Shown piece after piece: positions 45,539-53,568 of a stretch of DNA of 64,000 nucleotides; the stretch's first letter is position 1; the number at the start of each line of letters is the position of its first letter. Source of the stretch: Bradyrhizobium sp. AZCC 1721. Lineage in GTDB: Bacteria; Pseudomonadota; Alphaproteobacteria; Rhizobiales; Xanthobacteraceae. The notes beneath the pieces are model-generated. The model did no database searches. It was not told the origin of the DNA and worked only from the letters and a program-made list of their open reading frames with translations. The stretch is from NCBI RefSeq assembly GCF_036924715.1, contig NZ_JAZHSB010000001.1:434001-498000 (forward strand). Reading direction: 5' to 3'. Made by a program: the position numbers and the translations under genes.

Positions 45539-46010
45539 AGCGCTGCTCCTTTCTGGGAGGTTCGCCGGCCGGATTCTGGATCGCGTTGCGAACGTTTTCC
45601 TTGATCAGATCGAGTTGGTCGAGCAGGCGGTGGGCATCAGTGGGATTGATGCCGTCGAGCGCGGTCGCCGTCAGTTCGGAGCGAAGCCCGGCGAGCTTGC
45701 CGAGCAGCGGCCGCGCGGCCTTGCGCAGATACAGGCGGTTGACGCGCCGGTCATTCTCGTCGCCGCGGCGTTCGATCCAGCCATTGTCGCAGAGCTTGTC
45801 GATCAGCCGCGTCAGCGTGATCGGCTGCATTTCCATCAGTTCGGCAAGTTCCGACTGCTTGAGGCCCTCGGTGCGCTCGACCTTGGCCAGCACCGCCCAT
45901 TGCGCACGGGTGATGCCGTAGCGCGCGGCCTGCCGGTCGGCATAGGCGCGCACCATCCGTTGCACCTCGCCAAGCGTAAACAGGAAGTTCATGTCCACGG
46001 AACCGCGCAT
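45531..46010 (-). CDS. MarR-family repressor of the efflux operon
   Basis: A 159-residue MarR regulator. The winged helix is QWAVLAKVERTEGLKQSELA with MQPITLTRLIDKLCDNGWIERR and the wing DENDRRVNRLYL. The ATG at 46010 is chosen because GGAGG lies seven bases upstream; the longer frame to 46100 has no ribosome site and would run through the operator. It is the first gene of the marR-emrA-emrB operon, so it probably represses its own transcript and is released by pump substrates. Confidence 0.86.
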   Translation of the reverse strand: MRGSVDMNFLFTLGEVQRMVRAYADRQAARYGITRAQWAVLAKVERTEGLKQSELAELMEMQPITLTRLIDKLCDNGWIERRGDENDRRVNRLYLRKAARPLLGKLAGLRSELTATALDGINPTDAHRLLDQLDLIKENVRNAIQNPAGEPPRKEQRYG

Positions 46011-46038
46011 GCCCAAGCCTCCATAAGCCTGCAATACA

Positions 46039-46052
46039 ATAAGCTTGCTTAT
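46039..46052 (-). promoter_or_regulatory. Candidate MarR operator
   Basis: ATAAGC-TT-GCTTAT is a perfect inverted repeat with a two-base centre, in an AT-rich stretch 29 bases upstream of the MarR start. Size and position fit a MarR dimer site that would cover the promoter. Confidence 0.55.
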
Positions 46053-46162
46053 GAATTCTGCACGGCGAGTTAATAATGGCCTGATCCGCTTCCAGCACAT
46101 GGCTGGGAGCCAATGCGTGCGCGGGCTTTAGGATTGGCCCTCAAACTGATACAAGGTCTGAC

Positions 46163-46648
46163 ATGAGCCTGACAAAGCCGACATTTCCTGCGCCCGGCCA
46201 CGATCACGGCCGCTGCACTGCGGAAGCGATCGCGCATGCCGAACAGGTTTGCGCGCGGCGGGCGCAAAAATTTACCCCGATCCGGCGTCAGGTGCTGCAG
46301 GCGCTACTGTCGAGCCACCGCCCGCTCGGGGCCTATGAGGTGATCGACGAGCTCGCCAAATCGATGCCGCGGCCGGCGCCGATCACGGTCTACCGCGCGC
46401 TCGATTTCCTGATGGAAAACGGCCTGGTCCACCGCATCGAGAGCCGCAATGCGTTCCTTGCCTGCGCGCATGATCATGACGAGACCTCGATGGTGGCGTT
46501 TTTGATCTGCGAGCTCTGCGGCTCGGTCGGCGAAATCCCCGCAGCCCCTGTGGCGCAAAGCCTCAATGCGGCGGCGCGGGCCTCCGGATTTGCGCCAAAG
46601 CTCTCCGTCGTCGAGATCGCCGGCATCTGCGCGCATTGCCAAAAATAA
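46163..46648 (+). CDS. zur: Fur-family zinc uptake regulator Zur
   Basis: A 161-residue Fur-superfamily repressor. The DNA-binding region is FTPIRRQVLQALLSSHRPLG, then PITVYRALDFLMENGLVHRI. The structural zinc site has two CxxC pairs, C116/C119 (CELC) and C156/C159 (CAHC). The regulatory His-rich segment is CAHDHDETSM. The N-terminal GHDHGRC segment and overall pattern fit Zur rather than Fur or Irr. It would repress zinc-uptake genes when zinc is sufficient; no znu genes are in the window. It diverges from the MarR operon. Confidence 0.85.
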   Translation: MSLTKPTFPAPGHDHGRCTAEAIAHAEQVCARRAQKFTPIRRQVLQALLSSHRPLGAYEVIDELAKSMPRPAPITVYRALDFLMENGLVHRIESRNAFLACAHDHDETSMVAFLICELCGSVGEIPAAPVAQSLNAAARASGFAPKLSVVEIAGICAHCQK

Positions 46649-46678
46649 GAAGCGGCGCCAAGCCGGCCACGAGGATAG

Positions 46679-47617
46679 ATGTCATCCAAGCCAGTAGAAC
46701 CTTCCGCCGGGCGTGCGCTCACCCCGGGCGCCATCGCCTTGATGCTGATGTTGTGCCTGAGCTGGGGTTTCAATCAGATTGCGGTGAAGCTAACGCTGCC
46801 CGATGTGCCGCCGATGCTGCAGGCCTTGATCCGCTCGGCCGGCGCGTTGCCGGTGATGCTGCTGGCCGGTTGGCTGCGCGGCGTAAAATTCTTCGAGCGT
46901 GACGGCTCGCTCGGCCCCGGCCTGCTGGCGGGCACGTTGTTCGGTATCGAATTCGTGCTGATCTTCAGCGGGCTGGTGTTCACATCGGCGTCGCGCGCCG
47001 CCGTGTTCCTGTACACCGCACCGTTCTTCGTCGCGCTCGGCTCCTACCAGTTTCTCGGCGAGCGGCTGAGCATGATGCAATGGGGCGGGCTGGGTCTCAG
47101 CTTTGCCGGTGTCGCGCTGGCGATCGGCGTGCCGCAGGCAAATGTCGACGCAAAAGTGTTGCTGGGCGACCTGCTGGTGGTCGGCGGCGGCGCGCTGTGG
47201 GGCGCGACCACCCTGATCGCCAAGGGCACGCGGCTTCGCAACGCAGCTCCGGAAAAGGCGCTCGGATATCAGGTGGCCGTATCGATCCCGATCCTGGGCT
47301 GCGCATCCCTGCTGTTCGGCGAGAAGATCACCCACATGCCGAGCGCGCTGTCGATCTCGCTGTTGGCTTATCAGGCGATCTGGGTGGTGGGCTGCACCTT
47401 CGTGCTGTGGTTCGCGCTGGTGAAGACCTATTCAGCCAGCAAACTATCGTCGTTCACCTTCGTCACGCCATTGTTCGGCGTCGTCGCCGCCTATTTCATC
47501 CTGCACGACACGCTGACCATTGCCTTCGGCGTTGCAGCGCTGCTTGTCATCGCCGGGCTCTATCTCGTCAACAAGCCGGATCCGAAGGTGGTGCCGGATC
47601 CGAACGTGCCGGCGTGA
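46679..47617 (+). CDS. EamA/DMT-family transporter
   Basis: A 312-residue inner-membrane protein with ten predicted spans in two EamA halves. Family pieces are MLMLCLSWGFNQIAVKLTLP at the start, FTSASRAAVFLYTAPFFVAL, and in the second half SKLSSFTFVTPLFGVVAAYF. The substrate (metabolite or drug export) cannot be told. It starts 30 bases after zur, and GAGGAT precedes the ATG, so it may be co-transcribed with zur. Confidence 0.82.
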   Translation: MSSKPVEPSAGRALTPGAIALMLMLCLSWGFNQIAVKLTLPDVPPMLQALIRSAGALPVMLLAGWLRGVKFFERDGSLGPGLLAGTLFGIEFVLIFSGLVFTSASRAAVFLYTAPFFVALGSYQFLGERLSMMQWGGLGLSFAGVALAIGVPQANVDAKVLLGDLLVVGGGALWGATTLIAKGTRLRNAAPEKALGYQVAVSIPILGCASLLFGEKITHMPSALSISLLAYQAIWVVGCTFVLWFALVKTYSASKLSSFTFVTPLFGVVAAYFILHDTLTIAFGVAALLVIAGLYLVNKPDPKVVPDPNVPA

Positions 47618-47661
47618 TTCTTTCCGTCATTCCACAGGTACGCAAAGCACAAGCCCTTCAC

Positions 47662-47748
47662 CGTCATTGCGAGCGAAGCGAAGCAATCCATCCTTCCGCG
47701 CGCGCTGAAAGATGGATTGCTTCGTCGCTGCCGCTCCTCGCAATGACG
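47662..47748. repeat. Long CATTGCGAG-type imperfect hairpin repeat
   Basis: The left arm CGTCATTGCGAG plus GCGAAGCAATCCATC pairs with GATGGATTGCTTCG plus CTCGCAATGACG, with internal bulges. The short hairpin at 19174-19212 shares the outer arm. It lies between the convergent EamA and sulfurtransferase genes and may also act as a bidirectional terminator. Confidence 0.8.
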
Positions 47749-47771
47749 TGGAAGGAGTGCGGGTCTATGTT

Positions 47772-48647
47772 CTACCCCGTCTCGATCGGCAGCGACGCAT
47801 CCTTGGCCCATTCGCCCATCGAGCCATCGTAAAGCGTGAGGTTGTCGTAACCGAGCTGGTAGAGCAGGAACAGGTCGACCGTCGCCGAAATGCCGCCGCC
47901 GCAATAGGCGACGACCCGCTTGTCCTTGGTGATGCCCTGCGCCTTGAATTTTGCTTCCGCCTCGCCAAGCGGGACGAACGCCGTGGTTTTCGGGTCGAGC
48001 AGTGTGGCCGCCGATACGTTGCAACTGCCGGGAACGCGGCCGGGCCGGCCATAGCGGCTGGGCTCGAGGCCTTTGTGAAATTGCGGGCCGAGCGCGTTGA
48101 CGATGACGGTGCCTCGCTCGGACGTGGCGGCAAGCGTTTCGTGCTTGTCGACGAAGAAACCTGGCCTCGGATTGGCCGTGAATGTTGCCGGCTCGTATCC
48201 CTTCGCCGGCCCGGTTTCGAGCGGGCGTCCCTCGAACTTCCATTTGTCGAGACCGCCATCGAGCACCGCGACGTTCTCGAAGCCGAGCGATCTGAGCATC
48301 CACCAGAACCGCGTTGCCCACATAGGCGTGCCGATGCTGTACAGCACGACCCGGCTTTGATTTGAAACGCCATGGCGGCCGAACGCCCGTTCGAGCCGCG
48401 CCACATCCGGCATCATGAAGCGAAGTTCGGTATCGGGATCGGAGAACTCGCCCTGCAGATCGAGAAAGTCCGCGCCCGGAATATGTCCGGCCTCGAAGCT
48501 GTGCCGGCCCGGCACGGTGAGATAGGGTAGGCTGGAGCCTTCAGGGGCGGGTTCGAGGTAGGTGGTGCAATCGAACAGGCGCAGATCGGGCTGACTGAGA
48601 AGGTCAGTGAGTTCCGCCGTCGTGATCAGCTCGTTTCGCGCCGGCAT
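47772..48647 (-). CDS. sseA: 3-mercaptopyruvate sulfurtransferase (two rhodanese domains)
   Basis: A 291-residue two-domain rhodanese-type enzyme that transfers sulfur from 3-mercaptopyruvate to thiols or cyanide. The catalytic cysteine is C249 in VVAYCGGGISA, where CGxGxS/T favours mercaptopyruvate over thiosulfate. The N-terminal domain (SFEAGHIPGADFLDL; VLDGGLDKWKFEGRPL) is the inactive partner. The WSxRxxxEW-type linker is not exact. It is monocistronic, with a repeat after its stop. Confidence 0.87.
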   Translation of the reverse strand: MPARNELITTAELTDLLSQPDLRLFDCTTYLEPAPEGSSLPYLTVPGRHSFEAGHIPGADFLDLQGEFSDPDTELRFMMPDVARLERAFGRHGVSNQSRVVLYSIGTPMWATRFWWMLRSLGFENVAVLDGGLDKWKFEGRPLETGPAKGYEPATFTANPRPGFFVDKHETLAATSERGTVIVNALGPQFHKGLEPSRYGRPGRVPGSCNVSAATLLDPKTTAFVPLGEAEAKFKAQGITKDKRVVAYCGGGISATVDLFLLYQLGYDNLTLYDGSMGEWAKDASLPIETG

Positions 48648-48818
48648 ACCCGCCTCCCATTATTTATGTTTCGGCAATGCTAGGGCTCGCATCGGGCCAT
48701 GAAAAGGCCGCCAGACGCATGCTCGCCCTTTCAATTCGGCGATTCCTGTCCAATATAGCGGTTAACGAAGACTGAGGTCTTTTGCCCTGCTTTCGGCCGC
48801 TGCGGCTGGCCTAAGCTG

Positions 48819-48847
48819 TTGAACACACAAGATAAAAATCCGCTATG
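48819..48847 (+). promoter_or_regulatory. Candidate ispG promoter
   Basis: TTGAAC (48819-48824) and GCTATG (48842-48847) are separated by 17 bases, about 70 bases before the ispG start. They form a reasonable housekeeping promoter. The remaining upstream gap shows nothing else. Confidence 0.45.
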
Positions 48848-48915
48848 TGACAAGGCGCACACTGCCTTCGCCGCCCCCTTGGTACATGTCACCAAAACCT
48901 GATATTCGAGGCCCC

Positions 48916-50208
48916 ATGAACAAGCCCGAAATAATCCCACAAGACGACGTCGCCGGCCCGAAGGCCCGGCACAAAACCACCCAGGTCATGGTCGGCAATG
49001 TTGCCGTCGGCGGAGGGGCGCCGATCGTCGTGCAGTCGATGACCAATACCGACACCGCCGATGTCGAAGGCACAATCGCGCAGGTCGCTGCGCTGTCGCG
49101 CGCCGGATCGGAGATGGTGCGCATCACGGTCGACCGCGAGGAAGCTGCTGCCGCTGTTCCGCACATCCGCGATGGCCTGCGCAAGCGCGGCATCACCACG
49201 CCCCTGATCGGTGATTTCCATTATATCGGCCACAAGCTGCTCGCCGAATATCCGGCATGTGCCGAAGCGCTCGACAAGTATCGCATCAATCCCGGCAATG
49301 TCGGCTTCAAGAACAAGCGCGACACGCAGTTCGCCGACATCATCGAGATCGCCAACAAGAACAACAAGCCGGTGCGCATCGGCGCCAATTGGGGTTCGCT
49401 CGATCAGGAGCTGCTGACCAAGCTGATGGACGAGAACACGGCCTCGGCCAACCCGCGCGATGCGCGCGCGGTGACGCGCGAGGCCATGGTGCAGTCGGCG
49501 CTGCTGTCGGCCGCCCGCGCGCAAGAGCTCGGCATGCCCAAGAACCGCATGATTTTGTCGGCAAAAGTTTCCGCCGTGCAGGATCTGATTGCGGTCTATC
49601 AGGAGCTGGCGCGCCGCTCGGATTATGCCATCCACCTCGGCCTCACCGAAGCCGGCATGGGATCGAAGGGCATCGTGGCTTCATCCGCCGCGCTCGGCAT
49701 TCTGCTGCAGGACGGCATCGGCGACACCATCCGCATTTCGCTCACGCCTGAGCCCGGCGGCGACCGCACGCTGGAAGTTCAGGTCGCGCAGGAATTGCTG
49801 CAGACCATGGGCTTCCGCACCTTTGTGCCGCTGGTCGCGGCATGCCCGGGCTGCGGCCGCACCACCTCGACGACATTCCAGGAGCTGGCGCGCTCGATAC
49901 AGGATTTCATCCGCGAAGAAATGCCGGCCTGGAAAACGCAATATCCCGGCGTCGAGCAGCTTAACGTCGCGGTGATGGGCTGCATCGTCAACGGCCCGGG
50001 CGAATCCAAGCACGCCAATATCGGCATCTCCCTGCCCGGCACCGGCGAAGCGCCGGCCGCGCCCGTGTTCGTCGACGGCAAGAAGTTCCGCACCCTGCGC
50101 GGGCCGACCATTGCCGCCGATTTCAAGGCGCTGGTGATCGATTACATCGATCAGCGCTACGGCAAGGGCAAAAAGACGCCCGAGAACGCGGTGACCGCGG
50201 CGGAGTAA
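48916..50208 (+). CDS. ispG: 4-hydroxy-3-methylbut-2-enyl diphosphate synthase IspG (GcpE)
   Basis: A 430-residue iron-sulfur enzyme of the MEP isoprenoid pathway, converting MEcPP to HMBPP in the cytoplasm. The [4Fe-4S] ligands are C310 and C313 (AACPGCGRT) and C356 ([10 protein letters not shown]), with E363 as the fourth ligand. The TIM-barrel start [20 protein letters not shown] is typical. The ATG at 48916 follows GAGG; the frame extends upstream to 48847 without a ribosome site. ispA, a later isoprenoid gene, is also in the window but not linked. Confidence 0.94.
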   Translation: MNKPEIIPQDDVAGPKARHKTTQVMVGNVAVGGGAPIVVQSMTNTDTADVEGTIAQVAALSRAGSEMVRITVDREEAAAAVPHIRDGLRKRGITTPLIGDFHYIGHKLLAEYPACAEALDKYRINPGNVGFKNKRDTQFADIIEIANKNNKPVRIGANWGSLDQELLTKLMDENTASANPRDARAVTREAMVQSALLSAARAQELGMPKNRMILSAKVSAVQDLIAVYQELARRSDYAIHLGLTEAGMGSKGIVASSAALGILLQDGIGDTIRISLTPEPGGDRTLEVQVAQELLQTMGFRTFVPLVAACPGCGRTTSTTFQELARSIQDFIREEMPAWKTQYPGVEQLNVAVMGCIVNGPGESKHANIGISLPGTGEAPAAPVFVDGKKFRTLRGPTIAADFKALVIDYIDQRYGKGKKTPENAVTAAE

Positions 50209-50213
50209 GCTTT

Positions 50214-50483
50214 GTCGTCCCTGCGAACGCAGGGACCCATAACCACCAGCCTGCATTGTTGAAACGCAGCCGTCGCCCCGCGTACCATTCCGCCGGCCGC
50301 GGCGTATGGGCCCCTGCGTTCGCAGGGGCGACATGTTGAGGGGTTCTCGCCTCTATTCCGTCGTCCCCGCGAACGCGGGGACCCATAACCACAGGTTTTT
50401 GTGGTTTATGCCGCGCTGTAGCTCCAGCCCCTACAACAACAATCTCTTGTGGTTATGGGTCCCTGCGTTTCGCAGGAACGACG
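50214..50483. repeat. Array of REP-like palindromes (copy 4, four palindromes)
   Basis: Palindromes occur at about 50214-50247 (GTCGTCCCTGCGAACGCAGG type), 50300-50333 (GGGGCGAC variant), 50359-50393 (CGTCGTCCCCGCGAACGC variant) and, inverted and imperfect, 50449-50483. They fill the 347-base gap between ispG and the TauD-like gene, which otherwise holds only the latter's 5' region. The first 152 bases are nearly the reverse complement of 61624-61778. Confidence 0.85.
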
Positions 50484-50555
50484 AGCTACGTGCATTGCAC
50501 TTCGTCTCGCCTGAGCTACGATGCGTCCCAATCAAGAACGATTGGGAGAACGCCC

Positions 50556-51449
50556 ATGTCATCGCTGTCCGGCAAGCAGGGACCGCGCTACCGGCACGTC
50601 GCCGACGAAGCCGAACCTTACGAGACCATTGCGGTCGAGAAACTCACACCGATCATCGGCGCGGAAATCTCCGGCGTTGATATCGGCAAGCTCGTCTCGG
50701 ACGACGCGCGCTCCAACCGGCAGATGGACGAAATCCATCGCGCGCTCGCCGAAAACCTCGTCATCTTCTTTCGCGACCAGCATATCACTCCGCAGCAACA
50801 TCTCGCTTTCGGGCGCAAGTTCGGTGAACTGCATGTGCATCCGGCGGCGCCCAACGAGGGCGACCCGGCGCTGATGAAGATCTATGCCGACAAGGATTCG
50901 CCGCGCGCCAATGGCGAGGGCTGGCACACCGACGTGTCCTGCGACGTCGAGCCGCCGATGGGGTCGATCCTCTACATCAAGCAATGCCCGCCACGCGGCG
51001 GCGATACGCTGTTTGCCAACATGTACGCCGCCTATGAGGCGCTGTCGGACCGAATGAAAACCTATCTCGACGGGCTGACCGCATTGCACGACGGCGAGCA
51101 GACCTATCGCGGGCTCTACGCCAACTATGGCGTCGCCGACCGGGTGGAATATCCGCGTGCCGAACACCCCGTGGTGCGCACGCATCCCGTCACCGGCAAG
51201 AAGGCGCTCTACGTCAATCGCGGCTTCACCCGCTATATTGTGGGTATTCCCCGCGACGAGAGCGATGCCATGCTCGCCTATCTCTACCAGCACGCGGAGA
51301 ACCCGCTGTTCCAATGCCGCTTCCGCTGGACGGAAAACGCCATCGCGTTCTGGGACAATCGCTGCGCCCAGCACCGCGCGATGTGGGACTACTGGCCGCA
51401 CACAAGATCGGGGACGCGCGTGACGGTGAAAGGGGAGCGGCCGGTTTAG
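50556..51449 (+). CDS. TauD/TfdA-family Fe(II)/2-oxoglutarate dioxygenase
   Basis: A 297-residue non-haem iron oxygenase. The iron triad is H124-x-D126 (GWHTDVS) and H273 (NRCAQHRA), and the 2-oxoglutarate-binding arginine is near R284/R288 (HTRSGTRVTV). The family oxidises taurine, alkyl sulfates, phenoxyacetates or other acids. The substrate here is unknown, and no sulfonate transporter is adjacent. The ATG at 50556 follows GGGAGAACGCCC. A Rieske oxygenase gene follows after 72 bases and might belong to the same pathway. Confidence 0.85.
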   Translation: MSSLSGKQGPRYRHVADEAEPYETIAVEKLTPIIGAEISGVDIGKLVSDDARSNRQMDEIHRALAENLVIFFRDQHITPQQHLAFGRKFGELHVHPAAPNEGDPALMKIYADKDSPRANGEGWHTDVSCDVEPPMGSILYIKQCPPRGGDTLFANMYAAYEALSDRMKTYLDGLTALHDGEQTYRGLYANYGVADRVEYPRAEHPVVRTHPVTGKKALYVNRGFTRYIVGIPRDESDAMLAYLYQHAENPLFQCRFRWTENAIAFWDNRCAQHRAMWDYWPHTRSGTRVTVKGERPV

Positions 51450-51521
51450 AGGCGCGTTGACGTATCGCGCCCCCTGCGCCAAGTTCGGCCAAAAGCAACA
51501 ACAAATCCCGGAGGACGCCCC

Positions 51522-52862
51522 ATGCTCCGCGCCGAAGACAACAAATTCCTCACCGAGAGCGGCGCCGGCACCGGCATGGGTGAATTGCTGCGCCGCTTCT
51601 GGATTCCGGTGCTGCTGTCGGAAGAGTTACCTGAGGCCGACGGCCCGCCGAAGAAGATCGTCGTCATGGGCGAGGAGCTGCTCGCCTTCCGCGATACAAG
51701 CGGCGTGGTCGGCGTCATCGATCAATATTGCCCGCATCGCGGCGCCAATCTCTGGCTTGGCCGCAACGAGGAGTGCGGCATCCGCTGCGTCTATCACGGC
51801 TGGAAGTTCGACACCGACGGCCGCTGCGTCGACATGCCGACCTCCTATCCCGACCTCAACGCCAAGGACATGATCCGCATCAAGTCCTATCCGGTGCGCG
51901 AGTGGGGCGACATGATCTGGGCCTATATGGGTCCCGCCGAAGAGGTGCCCGAGCTGCCCGATCTGGAAATGGCGCTGGTGCCGCCCTCGCATCGCTACGT
52001 TTCGAAGAAATGGCAGGACTGCAACTGGGTGCAGGCACTGGAAGGCTCGATCGACACCGCGCATTTTACCTTCGCGCATCTCTCCTTCGAAAAGGAAGAG
52101 AACGAGATCCTCGATATCAAGAAGCACTTTGTGAATCCGCTTGTGCGCGTGGCCACCGATCACATGCGCTGGATCGCGGAAGATCCGCGCCCCGTCATCA
52201 AGATCAACCCGCATGACGCCGGGCTGACGATTGCCGGCGGGCGTCTCACCGGCAGCGATAGTATCTACTGGCGTATCGCCCAGTTCCTGATGCCGGTGCA
52301 TGCCTATGCGCCGAGCGCGATGCCGGGCGAGAACATCTTTGGTCAGAGCTTTGTGCCGGTCACCGATACCAATTGCTGGATCTATACTTATGCCTGGAAT
52401 CCGGAACGGCCGATTACGGATGCCGAGCGTGAGGCCTACGATCGCGGCAACGGCGTCATTGCGGAAGTCGACGAGAACTATGTGCCGCTGCGCAACAAGT
52501 CGAACAACTACCTGATCGATCGCAAGCTGCAGAAGACCCAAAGCTACACCGGCATCAAGGGCGTGTCCGAGCAGGACGCCGCCGTGCAGGACAGCCAGGG
52601 CCCGATCGCCGACCGCACGCGCGAACATCTCGGCCCGACCGACCTCGGCATCATGCATTTCCGCAAGCTCGTAATGGACGCCGCCCGGGCGCTGCAGAAG
52701 GGCGAGGCGCCGCCGCACCTGAAGCATCAGGACCGCTACGCCGTGCGCTCGGGCGCCTGCGTCACCAGCAAAACCAAGGACCTCACCGCTGTCATGATCG
52801 AGCGGTTCGGCGATGCGGCCGGCTATGTTGGCGGTCCCGGCAGGAACGCGGCGGCAGAGTAG
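51522..52862 (+). CDS. Rieske [2Fe-2S] ring-hydroxylating oxygenase, large subunit
   Basis: A 446-residue oxygenase of the phthalate-dioxygenase-like group. The Rieske centre is C70-x-H72 (YCPHRG) and C89-x-x-H92 (CVYHGW). The mononuclear iron site has H181 and H186 in SIDTAHFTFAHL, with an Asp further on. The domain order is Rieske then catalytic. The reductase needed to supply electrons is not encoded nearby. The substrate may be an aromatic acid or a similar ring compound. GGAGGA precedes the ATG at 51522. Single-component large subunits of this kind occur in many catabolic clusters. Confidence 0.88.
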   Translation: MLRAEDNKFLTESGAGTGMGELLRRFWIPVLLSEELPEADGPPKKIVVMGEELLAFRDTSGVVGVIDQYCPHRGANLWLGRNEECGIRCVYHGWKFDTDGRCVDMPTSYPDLNAKDMIRIKSYPVREWGDMIWAYMGPAEEVPELPDLEMALVPPSHRYVSKKWQDCNWVQALEGSIDTAHFTFAHLSFEKEENEILDIKKHFVNPLVRVATDHMRWIAEDPRPVIKINPHDAGLTIAGGRLTGSDSIYWRIAQFLMPVHAYAPSAMPGENIFGQSFVPVTDTNCWIYTYAWNPERPITDAEREAYDRGNGVIAEVDENYVPLRNKSNNYLIDRKLQKTQSYTGIKGVSEQDAAVQDSQGPIADRTREHLGPTDLGIMHFRKLVMDAARALQKGEAPPHLKHQDRYAVRSGACVTSKTKDLTAVMIERFGDAAGYVGGPGRNAAAE

Positions 52863-52881
52863 GGGCAGGCCTGAGCAAATA

Positions 52882-53256
52882 TTACTCGCGCAGATCGTAG
52901 CGGTAGGATTTCGAGACGATTTTCCAGCCGTCCCGCAGCTTCATCGCCACCAGATAGTCGGTGAAATAGCGCGGCGGCAACTGGCAGCGCACTTTGATGA
53001 AGGCGGTCTGATCATCCGAGCGATCGATCGTCACGATGAAATCCTCGCGCGGCTTTCCTTCAGCCTTGGCGGAGGGCCGCTTGCGTACCCGGTCGAGCCA
53101 GTCCGGTACGGTCAGCACCTGCAACTCGCCCTTCTCCAGCCAGCGCAAATCGGCGCTTGCGTCGAAGATCGCGCCGAGCTTGTCGGCATCGCCCTCATAA
53201 AGGCCATCGAAATAGGTCTGCACCACGGCTTCGACGGTCGATCGGTCTGAGCTCAC
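52882..53256 (-). CDS. SnoaL/NTF2-like domain protein
   Basis: A 124-residue protein with an NTF2-like cone fold (VQTYFDGLYEGDADKLGAIF at the start; DYLVAMKLRDGWKIVSKSY at the end). The fold is shared by isomerases, hydroxylase small subunits and binding proteins. No catalytic residue set can be defined. It starts with GTG at 53256 behind GGGAGGAATAGCC. It faces the Rieske gene convergently, 19 bases away, and may serve the same unknown pathway. Confidence 0.72.
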   Translation of the reverse strand: MSSDRSTVEAVVQTYFDGLYEGDADKLGAIFDASADLRWLEKGELQVLTVPDWLDRVRKRPSAKAEGKPREDFIVTIDRSDDQTAFIKVRCQLPPRYFTDYLVAMKLRDGWKIVSKSYRYDLRE

Positions 53257-53568
53257 GGCTATTCCTCCCGGACAAGACAGAAATCATTCGGGGTGAATTT
53301 AGTCATGGACCGGCGGATTGCGCTATTGAGAAAAGGCGAACGCTCGCATCGTTGCCGAGGAATGCAACTGTCCCGCGGGCTGCGCCGGGAACCCCGGTGG
53401 AAACGGGCAATAGCGGTGGCCGAACCTGCGGGCCTGTTCGCCTGACTAAGAATATAGCGAGGGGCGCGATTCACGTCTCCGTGGTTCGTGACCTAACTCA
53501 CAAAGCCCGCCTGATCCTTCTGATAGGCAGACCGGTGTGGTAAAAAAGTACGAGGCTCCGGAGGAGTC
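53257..53568. other. Divergent promoter region without a gene
   Basis: This 312-base stretch lies between the NTF2-like gene (minus) and the caspase-like gene (plus). It ends with the strong ribosome site CCGGAGGAGTC directly before 53569. I see no repeat, hairpin or convincing -35/-10 pair in it. Confidence 0.5.

Noticed and set aside
50214..50483. Possible CRISPR array
   Set aside because: Units alternate in orientation, are palindromic, differ in spacing and have no adjacent cas genes, so these are REP-like repeats.
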